This document shows positions 36,501 to 47,864 of a DNA stretch of 64,000 nucleotides, piece after piece; the stretch's first letter is position 1, and every line of letters begins with the position of its first letter. The notes below the pieces were generated by a model that worked only from the letters and a program-made list of their open reading frames with translations, was not told the origin of the DNA and ran no database searches. This DNA is from Asterochloris sp. CNOR1. Its lineage: Eukaryota > Chlorophyta > Trebouxiophyceae > Trebouxiales > Trebouxiaceae. The stretch is taken from contig OZ017758.1 in the NCBI GenBank assembly GCA_963969365.1, forward strand, positions 1,364,001 through 1,428,000. Reading direction: 5' to 3'. The translations under genes were made by a program, and so were the position numbers.

Positions 36501-38143
36501 AGCAACAGGATATCACTCTGCTTGGCTCGGTGCAACAGCTGTGTCTAAGGAAGCGCCAAGCTGCGGCAGAGGTGCAATGCTCATCAACTGTCACCTGCAG
36601 CCTGCAGCTCCACTTTGAGAGCCTCTGCAGCCTGCCGCTGCTGTTGCAGCGTCTGCTGAGGGGTGGGCGCCTCCTTGGCGGGGCTGGAGGGGCTTGACTG
36701 CGCTGCCGCCTTCAGGCGCTTTGCCGCTGGCGCTGCACCCATATTTGCTGCTGGCGCTCCACCAGTCTCTGCTTCTGGCAGCAGTGTGTCATGAGCTGAC
36801 ATCTCAGACTCTCCATCTGACTCTGGCTCTGAGCTCTGCAGCAGGCGCACATCTCCTGTCAGCTGTTGCCTCCTGCTGGCAAACCGTCCAGCCTTGCTGA
36901 ACCAGAGCAGGCCAACAGCATGAGCTGCACTGCTGGATTGTTGCGGATTGCATGTTCCACATTCAAGCTGCATGGCCTGTCTGTCTCTTGTGCAGAGCTC
37001 TGCGCAAAGCGGGGTGCAGACAGCTCTGCTGCGCTGAATAGAACCCAGGATCCCTGCGAGGTATGTATGGCAGACATGCAAGCTGCATTCAGATCCTCCA
37101 GTGGTCAAGACCACCCATCTGTCAAGACATCAAAACGCTTCCATGTTTGCTGCACACCTCAGGGTCATCCAGGCTGTCTTCACCGACCCTGTCCTGCTGA
37201 AGGAGCTGCCCTGAGATAGACGAGGCCAGTGTGGTGAAGCCTGCCTGCCGCTGGCGCTGCTCACGGGTCAAAGCCTGCTGGCGCGTCTCGCGCTGGCCAC
37301 GGGCATGGGCAGGCCGTATGAGTGCATGCTGTTGGGCAGGGAGAGAGTGCTGTTGCAGCGTGGCAATCACCTGGAGGCACAACATCAGCTTTCTGATATT
37401 TAATAACAATGCTGGTCGGGCATGGTATGCCAGATATGAAGTAGCCTTGCGCAGGTGGACATGAACTCAGGGAGCACAAGCCAAGCACGTCTGGCTCACA
37501 GCACAAAATAAGTGCGTTGCAAGGAGCTTTGCTGCATGCCTTGTGTTTGTCAGTTACTCATGCTGCCATGCAGGGCATGGAACAGGATCCCTTGCAGATC
37601 AGGGCAGCAAAAACCTCAACTGCCTCATTGGCCTTATGGGCATCTATTTCGTCCCTCTTGCAGAGGTTTATCTCTGCTAGCCTTCTGCACGCTGCCAGAT
37701 GCATGGCACCCCAGCTTGACAAAGCTAAGCGCAGCCTTCTGCGGCGGCTGTATGCCATGCTGGGGGCACTCACTGGCAACCTTGCTGTGATGTGCCCACC
37801 TGGTCACGCTGTGCACGCTTTGCCTTCTCCTCTGCCACTCTGCGCTGCTTCCGCAGCTGGGACTTGCTGAGCTTGCCTGCCGCCAGTCTGCTGTTACTGT
37901 GCTTCCCCTGGTTGCCTGGCGGCACAGAGCCTTTAGCTGGCAGGATCAGGGCATTGGAATCGTCCTCCACCAGCCTGAAAAGCATTTGGGCAGGGTTGGG
38001 GCATCACAAAGCTGCAACAGAGCAGCAGGTGCAGAAAACAGCAGCAGCTGATTTTACCAGGGTTCATGTGATGCTCCAGCTGAGGACTTGAACTTCAGAG
38101 TGGTCTGACTGGCATGTCTCCGTTTCCTTTTGCTGGATCCCAT
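27528..38143 (-). CDS. DHX37: DEAH-box RNA helicase DHX37/Dhr1 (Ecm16) orthologue
   Basis: Nucleolar helicase that releases U3 snoRNA during small ribosomal subunit assembly in yeast and animals. Twenty exons give 1318 codons: 38058-38143, 37800-37974, 37188-37370, 36595-36892, 36036-36250, 35229-35390, 34740-34899, 34270-34511, 33600-34010, 33169-33285, 32565-32763, 31978-32131, 31171-31285, 30607-30792, 30111-30224, 29649-29803, 29009-29225, 28469-28673, 27933-28184, 27528-27835. The basic N-terminus ([19 protein letters not shown]) is typical of Dhr1. Motifs: GETGCGKT near residue 310, DEAH at 413-416, SAT at 456, [13 protein letters not shown], and QRTGRAGR at 786-793, followed by NFPFPTPP and a C-terminal OB-fold region. 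An acidic/Ala insert of about 100 residues in exon 9 follows the TGQREVE motif. A decayed second copy of the Walker A exon lies in the intron below exon 5. Confidence 0.95.
33806..33826 (-). repeat. (CAG)7 microsatellite coding poly-Ala in DHX37
   Basis: Seven perfect CAG triplets on the plus strand. Read on the minus strand in the helicase frame they encode a poly-alanine tract in the low-complexity insert of exon 9. Confidence 0.9.
35848..35920 (-). pseudogene. Decayed duplicate of the DHX37 Walker A exon inside the next intron
   Basis: On the minus strand this stretch reads [20 protein letters not shown] followed by T, parallel to [20 protein letters not shown] followed by T in the true exon (36036-36250). 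Roughly 55 of 70 bases match by eye. The P-loop pattern GxxxxGKT is kept, but the donor that follows the true exon (CAG then GTGAAG) is replaced by CCGGGC, and no good acceptor precedes it, so it should not be spliced. Confidence 0.8.
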
Positions 38144-38419
38144 GGGGCACACCCAGACCTACACTAGGTCAAGAGCTGCTTGCTTGCTTTCTTGTGCGGA
38201 GCCCATGCTGTCACTTGCATATCTAAAGGTACTTGAGCATTGATCTGCACACCACCAGGACACTCGCTGCAAGGACTGCCCAAGTACTTCAGGACACATT
38301 TCATCGCAGGGCCTCTTGCCTGTGTGACAAGCTCACCGCAGAAGGGCCTTGGTCCAGCAGCAGTGTGCAAACCCACCAGACTTGCCCTTTCTAAGTGCTG
38401 ATCCTGCGCCACACGCCAC

Positions 38420-39955
38420 ATGCAAGCAGGGCTCCACTGTACAGCCAACGTAGCAGCCAGTCCCTGCTCACAACGAGAGCCTGCACCCTTGCCAGCACCC
38501 CACAGGGGATTGGCTCTGCGCCCGCAGGCACATGCCAGACGCAGTTGCTCCTGTCTTGCCTCACAGCGCCCCTCAGGCGTGTCCAGGCTCAGCCAGGCAG
38601 CAGAGGACTATGCCAAAGGTGTACGAGAATGCCTGAGCTCGCCACACTGGGCTGACTGTATATGCGTACGGTCATTGTCAATGCCGCATGACCAGCTGCA
38701 GCTGGACAGTGCCTGTGCTGCAGGGCTCAAGGAGGGCATTGATGAAGATGATCTGGTGGCCAAGGAGCTAGGGAAAGACAAGGTTGAGCAGCTCACAGAT
38801 GTGCAGCAAAAGTACAAGGACAAAATCAAAGCCCGACTAGCACAGGTGAGCATGGTGTGTGAGTAGATGATAGCATGTCAGCATTGACAGTGCAGGCATG
38901 CTGGCCTGTTCTGGGAGATAGCTCGGCCGGCTTCCGTGTGAAGAGGATGCAGCACAAGCTTCTGCCATCAGATAGGCCCGTTTAGCTGCTCAAATGGGTG
39001 ACGCATGGCCCGTCTGTGCAGTACTCTCATGCTCTTTGCTGCAGGAGGCAGAGCAGAGGCGCCGAGAGCAGGCCGCCAAGAGCCGGCAGTTCACACTGGG
39101 CAAGATAGCTTATGGCAAAGGGCTCTACCCAGAGAGTCGGGCGCTTCTCGAACAGGCCCTCAATCAAGAGGGCCCCTTCAGCAAGCTTGGGGGCGAAATC
39201 CAGCTGTGGCTTGCTCTCGCATATCAGGTGAATTTTATGCTTCAGCTGGCCATGCTGATCCAGCTAGCAAGCCCGCAAGCAATTGGAAGAGGCAGCACTT
39301 TGGCCTGGCCGGCATTAGCCTGCAAGTGACCACAGGAGGCCGCAGGAGGCACCTTATAAGTTGCCCAAAGGCTTGGGATGCATTCTCATCTCACGACCTG
39401 CTGGCACTGCCGTCCCTCTCATGGCGCATGCAGGCCTGTGGGCAAGAGGCTGAATGTATCAGTACCTACAAGCTCATCGAGGACTCCCACCCCTCCCCCA
39501 AAGTGCGCAAGCAGGCGGCAGACCTGCGCTACATCATGGAGGCCCCCAAACTCAAGCTCAGGCCAGAGGAGCGCATCAATCTGCCCCTCTTGGGAGACCT
39601 AGATAGATATGTGTGAGTCTGCCCGTGCCACTGTGGCAGCTCTGGGTGGGCACCTGTTGGCTGCGTGGGCTGCTACTGGTCTTCCTCATAGCTGCCTGGC
39701 CTTACAGTGTTGCTTTGTGCAACCTTGCGGATTGCGCATCTGACAGCCAGGCACGCCTGCAGGCCGGACAGGAAGAATGTGCCGAGACCCAAACCGCCAC
39801 CCACACGCCCTGGCCGGGAGCGGCAGAAAAGCTGGCAGGAGGAGTTCTGGGACAACTACAAATACCCGGAGATCATTCCCTCCAACCGCTACGTCTGGGC
39901 AGCCAGCATCGTACTGGGCGCTGGCCTGGCTTGGTACAGCGCTACCCTGAAGTGA
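38420..39955 (+). CDS. TPR-like tail-anchored protein, probably plastid-targeted (green-lineage conserved type)
   Basis: Five exons in phase, 291 aa: 38420-38618, 38724-38845, 39045-39227, 39434-39612, 39763-39955. The first 55 residues are rich in Ser, Arg, Ala and Pro with few acidic residues, as in a plastid transit peptide. The middle contains helical TPR-like repeats (KIAYGKGLYPESRALLEQAL, EIQLWLALAYQACGQEAEC, STYKLIEDSHPSPKVRKQAA). A Pro/Lys linker then leads to SWQEEFWDNY and one C-terminal hydrophobic helix (YVWAASIVLGAGLAWYS). This architecture resembles plant TPR-like membrane proteins of plastids that I cannot name with certainty. The first intron is inferred from phase; the first reading frame is also open across it. 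Confidence 0.75.
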
Positions 39956-40099
39956 AAATCTGTGTCACTGCATTGCACACAAAAATCATTGTATAACACG
40001 GGTACTAAATGTAGATCTGGAAACCTGACTGAGCCCTACAAGCGGTTGCACTGTTGTAACTAGCAGCAACTCAAGCTTCAGACACCCACATCCCTCAAG

Positions 40100-43000
40100 A
40101 TGGCAAGGATGGCAACATTCCTGCTTGCTGGTGAGCCTCAGCCTGGGCGTTGCAAGGCGTTGTGCACTGCAGAGCCGCCGAGAGCAGTTGGGCTTGCCCA
40201 CCGCCCTTGTCAAGTCACCGATGCTTGACAGCTGCTGCGTGCAAGCCCCTGATCGCTCCTCCTCCTGCAGGCGCTGCCGCACTCAGTTTCGCATCAGCTC
40301 AGACCGTGCTGCTGGACCCCCAGGGCAACAATGGCACCACTGTGCCGACCACACAGCTGTTGCGGTGAGCAGATGTTCGGAGGCAGAGGTTTTGGGGGGA
40401 GTGGACTGCTGAGCCCCCCTGCACTTATGCAGGGCCTGCATGCAGCCCCATGCAGCATCCCTGCCAGCTCCTGGCAGACAAGCTCAGCAGAATCTGTCTG
40501 TCTGGCGCAGCAGTTAGGCTGACCATGAGAGGTGTCCCCAAATCAGGTTGAATCATGACAGTTTGTTCACACTTGCCGCAGATTTCCACCCGCAGCCACT
40601 GCAGCGCCCCTGATGGAGTACCCATCAGGCTTCCCCCTGGTGACCTGCGCAGCCCCCAGCCAGACGCTCAACGTCTCTTTCACAACAGGCGTGGCACCCG
40701 GCGGTGACCTGGCCGCCCCTGCGCCCATCATCCATGTCACCCTGACCCAGCAGAGCGCCCAAGGTGCGCCCCCATCCTCGGCAGTAGTGTCAGCCAGTTG
40801 GGATGTAGCTGCTGCTGCCATGACTAAGGCATTGCATGCATTGCACACTGTGCATCTGTGGCACAGCAGGCACATCCCTACAGGACAGGCCGGCAGCGTC
40901 ATGTGGTGTGCCTGGGAGATCACACCATTCTCCAGGCTTGTCAAGCTGACATGCCAGCTGGCGACCTCACCAGCTGGCAGGCTGCTCGTGTCACGGGCAG
41001 CACCTTTCTGCAGAGGCAGCAGCCTGGGACACATCCCTGGCGTTACCCAGCATTTGGACCCACTGGCACCCCACTGACTGGGGCTCACTGCCGGCTTCAC
41101 CCGCCGGGTTCATGCTCCTGCTGCAAGTCCCCTGGTTATCAACACTCACAAGCCCCTCTGTTGTGCAGCGCCTGCTGTCCTTGCTGCGGCCAGGATCCCT
41201 GCTGTGCCAACAATGGGCGGCACCCTGCAACAGCATGGCCCTTGCTAACGCCGGCCACCTCTGCCTGCAGCCGGTGTGTTCACCCTGCTGGAGAACCTGT
41301 GGCTGGACCTGCGCACTGGCTCCATCAGCAACGTGACCGCCCCCGTGAATGCCAGCTTCAGCAACGCTACAGCCACAGCCAACTCTGGCGCCGTCGTTTA
41401 CATCAGCCAGCCTGCTCTGTACTCCAGCGCAGCTGGCCTGAACTTCACCACCTTCCCTGCCCCTAACACGCCCCTCAACTTCACGGCTGGCCAGTCTGTT
41501 AACATGTGAGCAAGCCTGTGCACCCCTTCAGTCCATGTGCCCGTCCATCACCCAACGAGTGTGCAGAGGGCCTGTGCTGCACTGCCTGGGCGGCTCACCC
41601 ATCTATGCCTTGCAGTGTGCTGTGCGCTTGCTGCATGGGTGCCTGCCAGTGCCCCTGCCTGCCTTGGCCCTTGGTCTCGTGTTTTTGCAAGTGCTCGTTC
41701 TGTTGCCTGTCCTGCATGAGCTCCAACCCGACCCTGCTACTGACATGTCTGTCTGCCCTGCAGCACTGATCCCTGGTACTTGTCAGTGGAGAAGATCTAC
41801 TTCTACCTGGGCCTGGTGGCACTGAAGGCTTCTGTGGGCGCCCCCTGCACCAACACCAAGTGAGGACTGTCGACTGCTCTGCTCTGCCTGCGTCTTGGAG
41901 CGTCTCCTGCTTGTGGTTCTGCCTCTGTCTGTGCAGTGCTGCTCAAGCTGCTGTCAAGTATTGTGCTATCCTCAGCCCAGGCGGATCTTGCTCCATCTGA
42001 GCTGGCTGTGAGGCGTCCTGTCTGCTTAGCTGCGGTGCCCTCTAGATGAGGCTGGCGTGCTGACAGGCGTCCTGCGCTCTTGCAGCGGCTACCCCCAGCT
42101 GACCCCCCTGGCCAACTATGTGCGCGACAGTGTGCTCTTCAACAACACTGCCGCTGTCAACACCGCCAGCCTGGCTGGTGGTGCCATCATATATGGTGAG
42201 TCAGCAAATGCAGCACACACAGTTGTGTTCCAGGAGCTAGCTGCATGCTGCCTGGAACCTGCACCTGTGTCATGCTCACAGCACAAGCAAGCAGGTGAGG
42301 CACACGTCCAGAATGTGTGGGCAGCAGACCCTTTGCTGCATGCTCAGCAGTGCATGTCGGCATGGGCTCGGGGTGCTGTACTCCCACCGCCCCGCTGTCC
42401 ATGCTGCTTGGATGGAGTAGTGCACCTTTGGACGGTTTGCTGGGGTCAATTTCTGTGCATGTTCCTCAGTCCCTCACATGTGCATTGCAGGCCAGGCTGG
42501 CGAGCTGTATGAGGATGTGCAGTTCGGCACTGCCTACCCCTACGCGTCCCTGGACTATGGCCAGAGCTTCATCACCGTGAGTAGCACCAAGCCCTGTGCT
42601 GAAGTTTGTGGCGCTGGCGCCTACTTCGGCCCACCACCTGCCAAGCCCATTTCCAGCATCTAGCTGGGCCCGCCACTCTCCAAGACCATCACAAGCTTTG
42701 GGCATCTGCATGCTGCACAGCTGCATGCCCCTACTGTCACCAGCGCCCATGCTCCAGCCAGTTTTGAACGCTCAAGCAGGGGGTGTCAGTTTCATGCTGT
42801 GTCCCCAGCTGTGGCATCCAGCGCCTTGTTGACACTGAGGCCATGTCTGCAGGCTGACAGTGTGCTGGCGACCTCCATCCAGGGCAATGCCAGCGTCTGC
42901 TCCCTGGCCTGCCGCTCCAACCCCAGCTGCAATGTGTTCAACTACTGCGCTGTGCCCACCAACTGCACAGCCATGGGCCTCACCTTCAACCAGTGCCAGA

Positions 43001-44342
43001 TTGGGTACTCCAACGTGGTGGCTGCCTACGCCCCCACCCCCAGCGTGACTGCTAACGGCGCTGGCATGATCTCTGGTGAGCATACTGTAGCCAAGCTGTA
43101 GTGCACAGGGTCTGCCTGAATGACCTGGAGTCCTGGCTGCCTTGCTGGCTCCCTGGCATGGCCTGCTGCTTGGCCTACGGCCCTTTTATGTAAACAGTCT
43201 GAATATGGGCTTTGATCGTGATTCAGCAAAGGCTCATTGTTGAGCTCTTGGAGCAAAGGGCCTCACATCAGCTGGCGCTGCTTGATGTGCTGACTCTGCT
43301 TCTCACAAAAAGCCTCTCTCACAAAGAGCCTTCTCCTGCCCCTGCAGGCCGTCTGACGCCTGTCCGTCCCGCTAACATCTCCAGCAACCTGCCCGCCAAC
43401 CTGGTGCTGCCAGCCGCCTCTGCACCTGCGCCCGCACCCGGGCCTGCGGTGGCGTCTGCTGCTCTGCCAGCCGCCAGCGCCCCCGTGGCAGCTCCATTTG
43501 TGCCAGCCACCAGCGCGCCAGCGCCAAGCCCCGCACCGGAGGGCGCCTGTGCCTGCTCTGTGCCCAACTACCAGGCAACCGACTCCCTGTCCCTGGCCGC
43601 ACAGCTCATCCTGACCGGCAACTGCCCCTACGACTCTGCCCAGGGTGGCTGCCCCAGCGACCAGACATTCGGCTTCGGCAACTCAGGTGTGAGCCTGGCA
43701 TCAAGTGGTCTCCAAGTGCCTCTGCTTGTCCGAGGCCAACACTGCTAACACAAAGTGCAGCTTACTTAGCCTGGTGAGGTGCCAGAGCTGCCTCTGCTTG
43801 TCCAGAACTTGGCATGTCTATTAGAGCGCTAGTCTTGGTCAGCAGTCTGCGAGAGCACATCAGCTTACCTGCAGCCCTTGTTTCCTGCAGGCGGCTGCTT
43901 CCAAATTGGCTGTGGCAACACTGGCACTGACAACGTTGGCACTGGCAACTCTGGCACGAGCAACCGCGGCAACAACCTCCAGGGTAAGCTGTGTGCACGT
44001 GGCACTTCACCGGGTGTTTCACTTGTTAGCTGGGGCCGCTTGCCTGCTGTTATTGTCTATCCTCAGACTGCCCATTTCTCGTGTTGGCCGAGGGTTTCTT
44101 GCGCTTCTGCTGCAGGCTCCTCCCTGGTTGGCAACGAGACTGGCACCGGCAACCAGGCCTCATACAACTTCTCGGGCACTGGCCTGAGTGGCAATTCCAC
44201 GCTCCTGTCAGCAGCCAAGGCTGCAGCTAACATTCTGCAGCAGGGTGGCTCCTCCACACAGGCCTCCCAGGCTGCCAGCCAGATCATCTTTGGCAGCTCC
44301 AGCCCCACCACAGCATCTGCTGGCCGCCGCATGCTGTTCTAG
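40100..44342 (+). CDS. Secreted, N-glycosylated wall-type protein with Cys-rich PAN-like module
   Basis: Eleven exons, all phases consistent, 571 aa: 40100-40130, 40271-40364, 40582-40763, 41271-41505, 41764-41859, 42086-42195, 42491-42576, 42853-43075, 43348-43686, 43891-43983, 44116-44342. A signal peptide is clear (MARMATFLLAGAAALSFASA, cleavage expected near AQ-T). N-x-S/T sequons are frequent (NVT, NAS, NAT, NFT). Residues 150-310 contain Asn/Ala/Ser-rich beta-type stretches such as VLFNNTAAVNTASLAGGAII. A Cys-rich module follows (CSLACRSNPSCNVFNYC), like short PAN/apple-type motifs of algal extracellular proteins. Then come a Pro/Ala hinge (APAPAPGP), a Gly-Asn-Thr repeat (GCGNTGTDNVGTGNSGTSN) and an Ala/Gln/Ser tail ending GRRMLF. 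Extracellular matrix or adhesive function is inferred only. Confidence 0.8.
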
Positions 44343-44626
44343 AATGCACTGGCCCAATACGTTTCTGAGACTGTTGACCTGAATGGATCTTCATTTGATG
44401 AATCAGTGTGGCAGCCTCCTTGCCCATTACGCAAGGGCACCATAAGTGCAGCATGACCAATTCATCCCAGACAGTAACCTCCTTTCCCCATCTTGTTGAT
44501 ACTTTTGCGACCAATGCATGCGTAGCCATATTGCAGCGTGCTGAGTCTTCACACGTCTGTTCTTGCTCTCACCTCCCTGAATGATCAAGCTAGTTGTCCA
44601 GCAAGACCTTTGCTCTTTGTAAATAG

Positions 44627-45850
44627 TCACTGTCGTCTCAACTCCTTGACAAGTGGGTGTTGCAGAGGGTTGATGAGCTCACGGGCATCGCTGACGTGTT
44701 GCTGGGCTGCCTGCAGCCCTGTCTGGGCAGCCTGCAGGGTAAGAGGGCACCAAACTTGGGTGAAGCAGATGGGGTGAGATGGGACAGCAATGCTCAGTAC
44801 AGCACTTTCAAGACCGTGCCAGGCCCTCATGGCAAGCGAAGCTCATCCAGTACGGACGCCTGCTGCTTGGGGTGAAACCCTGGGCCTGCATGCCTTCTGA
44901 CCTGACGCTCTGCTGACATGCTCTGTTGGTGGCCAAACAGGTCACTGCTGCAGCAGAGCGTGCGCCCTGACCTTCATGTCCTCCGCCAACTTGACGACCT
45001 GCTGCTGCAGCTCCTGGGCGCGCCGCCGGCTCTCCAAGATGCTGATCTCAGTCTGCAGCAGCGCTGCCTGGCTCTGCCCCTCCTCGTTTTCTAGCTTCTC
45101 CACCTGCTGCCTGGCATCGCTCAGCCTGTCTAAGGTGGCCTTGAGTTCCTGCAGGCCAGCACACGCCAGTTTCCAAAAGTGAATGGAGGGGTTGCTGTAC
45201 CTGCTTTCAAGCGTCACTTAGCCTGATTGCTTCCCCCCATGCAGGCCGTTGACATGGCTGGGGCTGCCTGCAGTGGCTTCTGGGATCTGCAGGGCGCTGA
45301 CAATTGATGAGGGCATCGCACAGCCTGTCTGCGGTGGCTTGCAGTTCCTGCAGGCCAAGTAGGTCATTTCCGGGCATCATGGAGTGCCTACCTGCTGTTG
45401 CTGCCTGCGCATCTCCATGGCCTGCTCAGCACTCTGTTGTAGGCCCAGAGCAGTTTGCTGTGCCTGCACGGGCAGAGCCAAGTGAGCAGTGGCTCTCTGA
45501 TGCATCCATGCAAGAAATTAGCAGTTCACCTGTTCCCTAAGTGACTTCGCCATCTCGTATTGACTTTGGAACGCTGCCTTCTCCTGGTTTGCTGAGAAGA
45601 CATTGAACCCAACCTGCATTGCATTGGTTTATGCTCAATCCAACACCCTGCATCGGCTGTCTCAATCACAGTGGCTGGCTCTGGGAAACAACGATCTGCA
45701 CCTATCAAGTCTCCTTACCCAAGCTAGCCATCCTCCCCCAGCTGATGCCAGGGTCATGGCGGTCACCTTGATCGCCTGCATTCTGACTATTATGAGAATA
45801 GCATAGAATACAAGTGTCAACGAATCGATGCTGCCCGGCGCGAACAGCAT
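44627..45850 (-). CDS. Small N-terminally anchored coiled-coil protein, unrecognised
   Basis: Five exons on the minus strand, each a whole number of codons: 45767-45850, 45530-45613, 45392-45463, 44972-45148, 44627-44731; 173 aa. Residues 9-24 are hydrophobic (DSLTLVFYAILIIVRM) and probably span a membrane. From about residue 35 to 165 the protein is a Gln/Glu/Ala-rich coiled coil (QTALGLQQSAEQAMEMRRQQ, LDRLSDARQQVEKLENEEG, SRRRAQELQQQVVKLAEDM). The product could be a membrane tether or a vesicle or ER factor; no family was recognised. All introns are phase 0. Its ATG at 45850 lies inside the proposed first exon of the divergent methyltransferase gene. Confidence 0.68.
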
Positions 45851-47370
45851 CACTCAACCCCCACAACATCTGAGGCATTGCCTGCCCAGCCCCAGATTAC
45901 TCAGAGTTGGACACAAGAGATCTTACAATGCTTGTTGCCACCGGCCAACAGCACTGTCAGGCTTGGAGTCCATTGGACATCTGCCCGTCCTGGAAGTCTG
46001 GCAGGTGGCAGACCTGCCACAGCTCTCGCCAGCCTTGGTGTTGCTGCCGGTGACCTCCATGTAAGGCGCCTGCTATGTTGTGCTGCAGCTCTGCTCTGCT
46101 GATGTAGAGCACTGCATTTGCAGTGTGCCTGTTCAGCTTACACTGCTGTGCTGTGCTGAACGCAGACTGGTCGTGCTGCGCCTGGTCGCGTACTCTCGGC
46201 TGCAGTTCATTACGGCGGCCATGATGAGCAAGTGGATCCCCACGAGTGAGTGGGCAATCTGCTGCAGCTGGCCTGCATCAGGGGTGCTCCGCCATGACGG
46301 CCCCCAATGCTCTGCAGCTGGAGTGCGTAGTCTTCAGATAGGCGGAGGCACCAGGGAGCTATTCTACTACCCATCGGGTGCTGTGCTGTGCACATTCATC
46401 GGCACAGGGCTCAGGGAAGGCAAGCCCTGCACACATGAAGACACTGTCATGAGCTGCCTTTTACTCTGTGTCACGCTGTGTCGCACTGTGTGTTGTGCCC
46501 TGGGACACAAGCAGCAAACACTCCTGAATGTCGCTGCTTCTGCCTGCAGGCCTTCTCAGGCAGGCAGGAGTCCAGGCGGGACTCCCAGTTGAGGTGAAGG
46601 CTGTAGAGGTCGAAACTGCCATGGCCAATCAGGTGACTGCCGCTACAGCCACGAGCTAGCTTGCCCCCTCTGCTGTCTGTTGCAGCTTTGACCTGCCTCT
46701 CAGGTTGTGCAGTGCACCAATTGGTTGAGTGACCCGCCCACAGTGAATGCAGCCAAGCAGCAGCGTGGACACTGTGGTCTGTTTGAACGGCATTTCGACG
46801 CTGCAAAATCAGGCCAGCTTCTTCAGAAATGTGCAGCGAGTCCTGAGACCTGGAGGTACCTTTGTTTTCATCGAAACATGTAAGTTACTGCAAGGCAGTT
46901 TGCCTGCTGTTTAATGTGCTGCAAAAGGTCTCCCACCCTGTCTGCTGCTGCCGTCAAACTGGGTCAATCAATGCAGTAAAAGGGGAGGGGTTTGAAGCGG
47001 TGGCACAGACTGTGCTGGACCCACTGGGAAAGCGAACCGGTTAGTTAGCTGCTGCACTGCTCTGAAGCCAGGCACATGCCAGTCCAGGCTGGACTACTAT
47101 GTTGCAGATCGCAAGGTGTTAGACTCGCTGAAAGCAATACCAGGCTTCTCGACGGTGGATTGGGATATTGCTTTGGAGGGGCAGCTTCCACATGCTGTGG
47201 GAGTCGCTATAAAGGCAGATGCTGCTGAGCAGCCAGTGGCAACTGGGAGGTCTGAAAGGAGACAGGCTGAAAAGGCTGCCCGAAGAAAAGCCAGCACCCA
47301 GAAACGTGCTGCTCGACTTGAACCCCCTGTCACTGATGGGCCTGCTGACTCGTGTCTTGCAGTCTTGTGA
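45828..47370 (+). CDS. SAM-dependent methyltransferase (Methyltransf_11 type)
   Basis: Seven exons giving 316 aa: 45828-46060, 46166-46245, 46318-46419, 46550-46632, 46753-46879, 46977-47039, 47108-47370. Class I methyltransferase features are in order: motif I region VRSLQIGGGTRELFYYPSG, acidic strand VEVKAVEVET, motif IV SSSVDTVVCLNGISTL, post-motif RNVQRVLRPGGTFVFIE, and the C-terminal PGFSTVDWDIALEGQLPHAV typical of this subfamily in plants and algae. The tail after VAIKAD is basic and rich in Lys, Arg and Ala. The third intron starts with GC (AAG then GCAAGC). The first exon is uncertain: its frame is open and in phase and could be a transit peptide, but it overlaps the start of the opposite-strand gene. 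The substrate is unknown. Confidence 0.75.
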
Positions 47371-47864
47371 AGCTCCAGTAATGGCCCGTAAAATCCCTCA
47401 GAGTGTGTTGTGTGTGTCTCCTGCTATGTTGCCCAGGCAGCATGCTCAGCTACCAGTAACATTGTCCATCTTCAGGTGTCTTGCAGGGCACCTCGGCAAA
47501 CCACCAGCTCGTTGATGCATTGTACACTTAGTGTAGCATGCTGGTCACAGCATTAGAAAATCCTGGAGGCTATTTATATCAGGACAGGCTTGGATGTGCT
47601 GCTGAGCTCAGCTCGCAGGCCTGATGACACTTTCAGAACACACACATGCCAGCCTTGACAGCTCTAATACCACCCTGGTAGACTTCAACTTGAGCACACT
47701 CAGGGAGAGGTGCCTGCTGCGCCAGCTACAGCAGCATCCCAGGCGTTGGCCTCACACAATCCCATAGTTGTCGGCTTGCTTTCTTGGAGCCATGCAAGCG
47801 AAACTTCAACTCAGGCTTGCATGAATGTTGTTACACTCTTTTTGTTGATCACAGCCTAAACAGC
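47371..47864. other. Intergenic region between methyltransferase and HAUS6
   Basis: 494 bp between tandem genes. A TATA-like run (CTATTTATATC) lies near 47570, about 290 bp upstream of the HAUS6 ATG. No other element is recognised. Confidence 0.35.

Noticed and set aside
37558-37779. Minus-strand frame between DHX37 exons 2 and 3
   Set aside because: The flanking exons join directly in phase to give a normal Dhr1 N-terminus (RAQRDQ then [10 protein letters not shown]), so this is intron.
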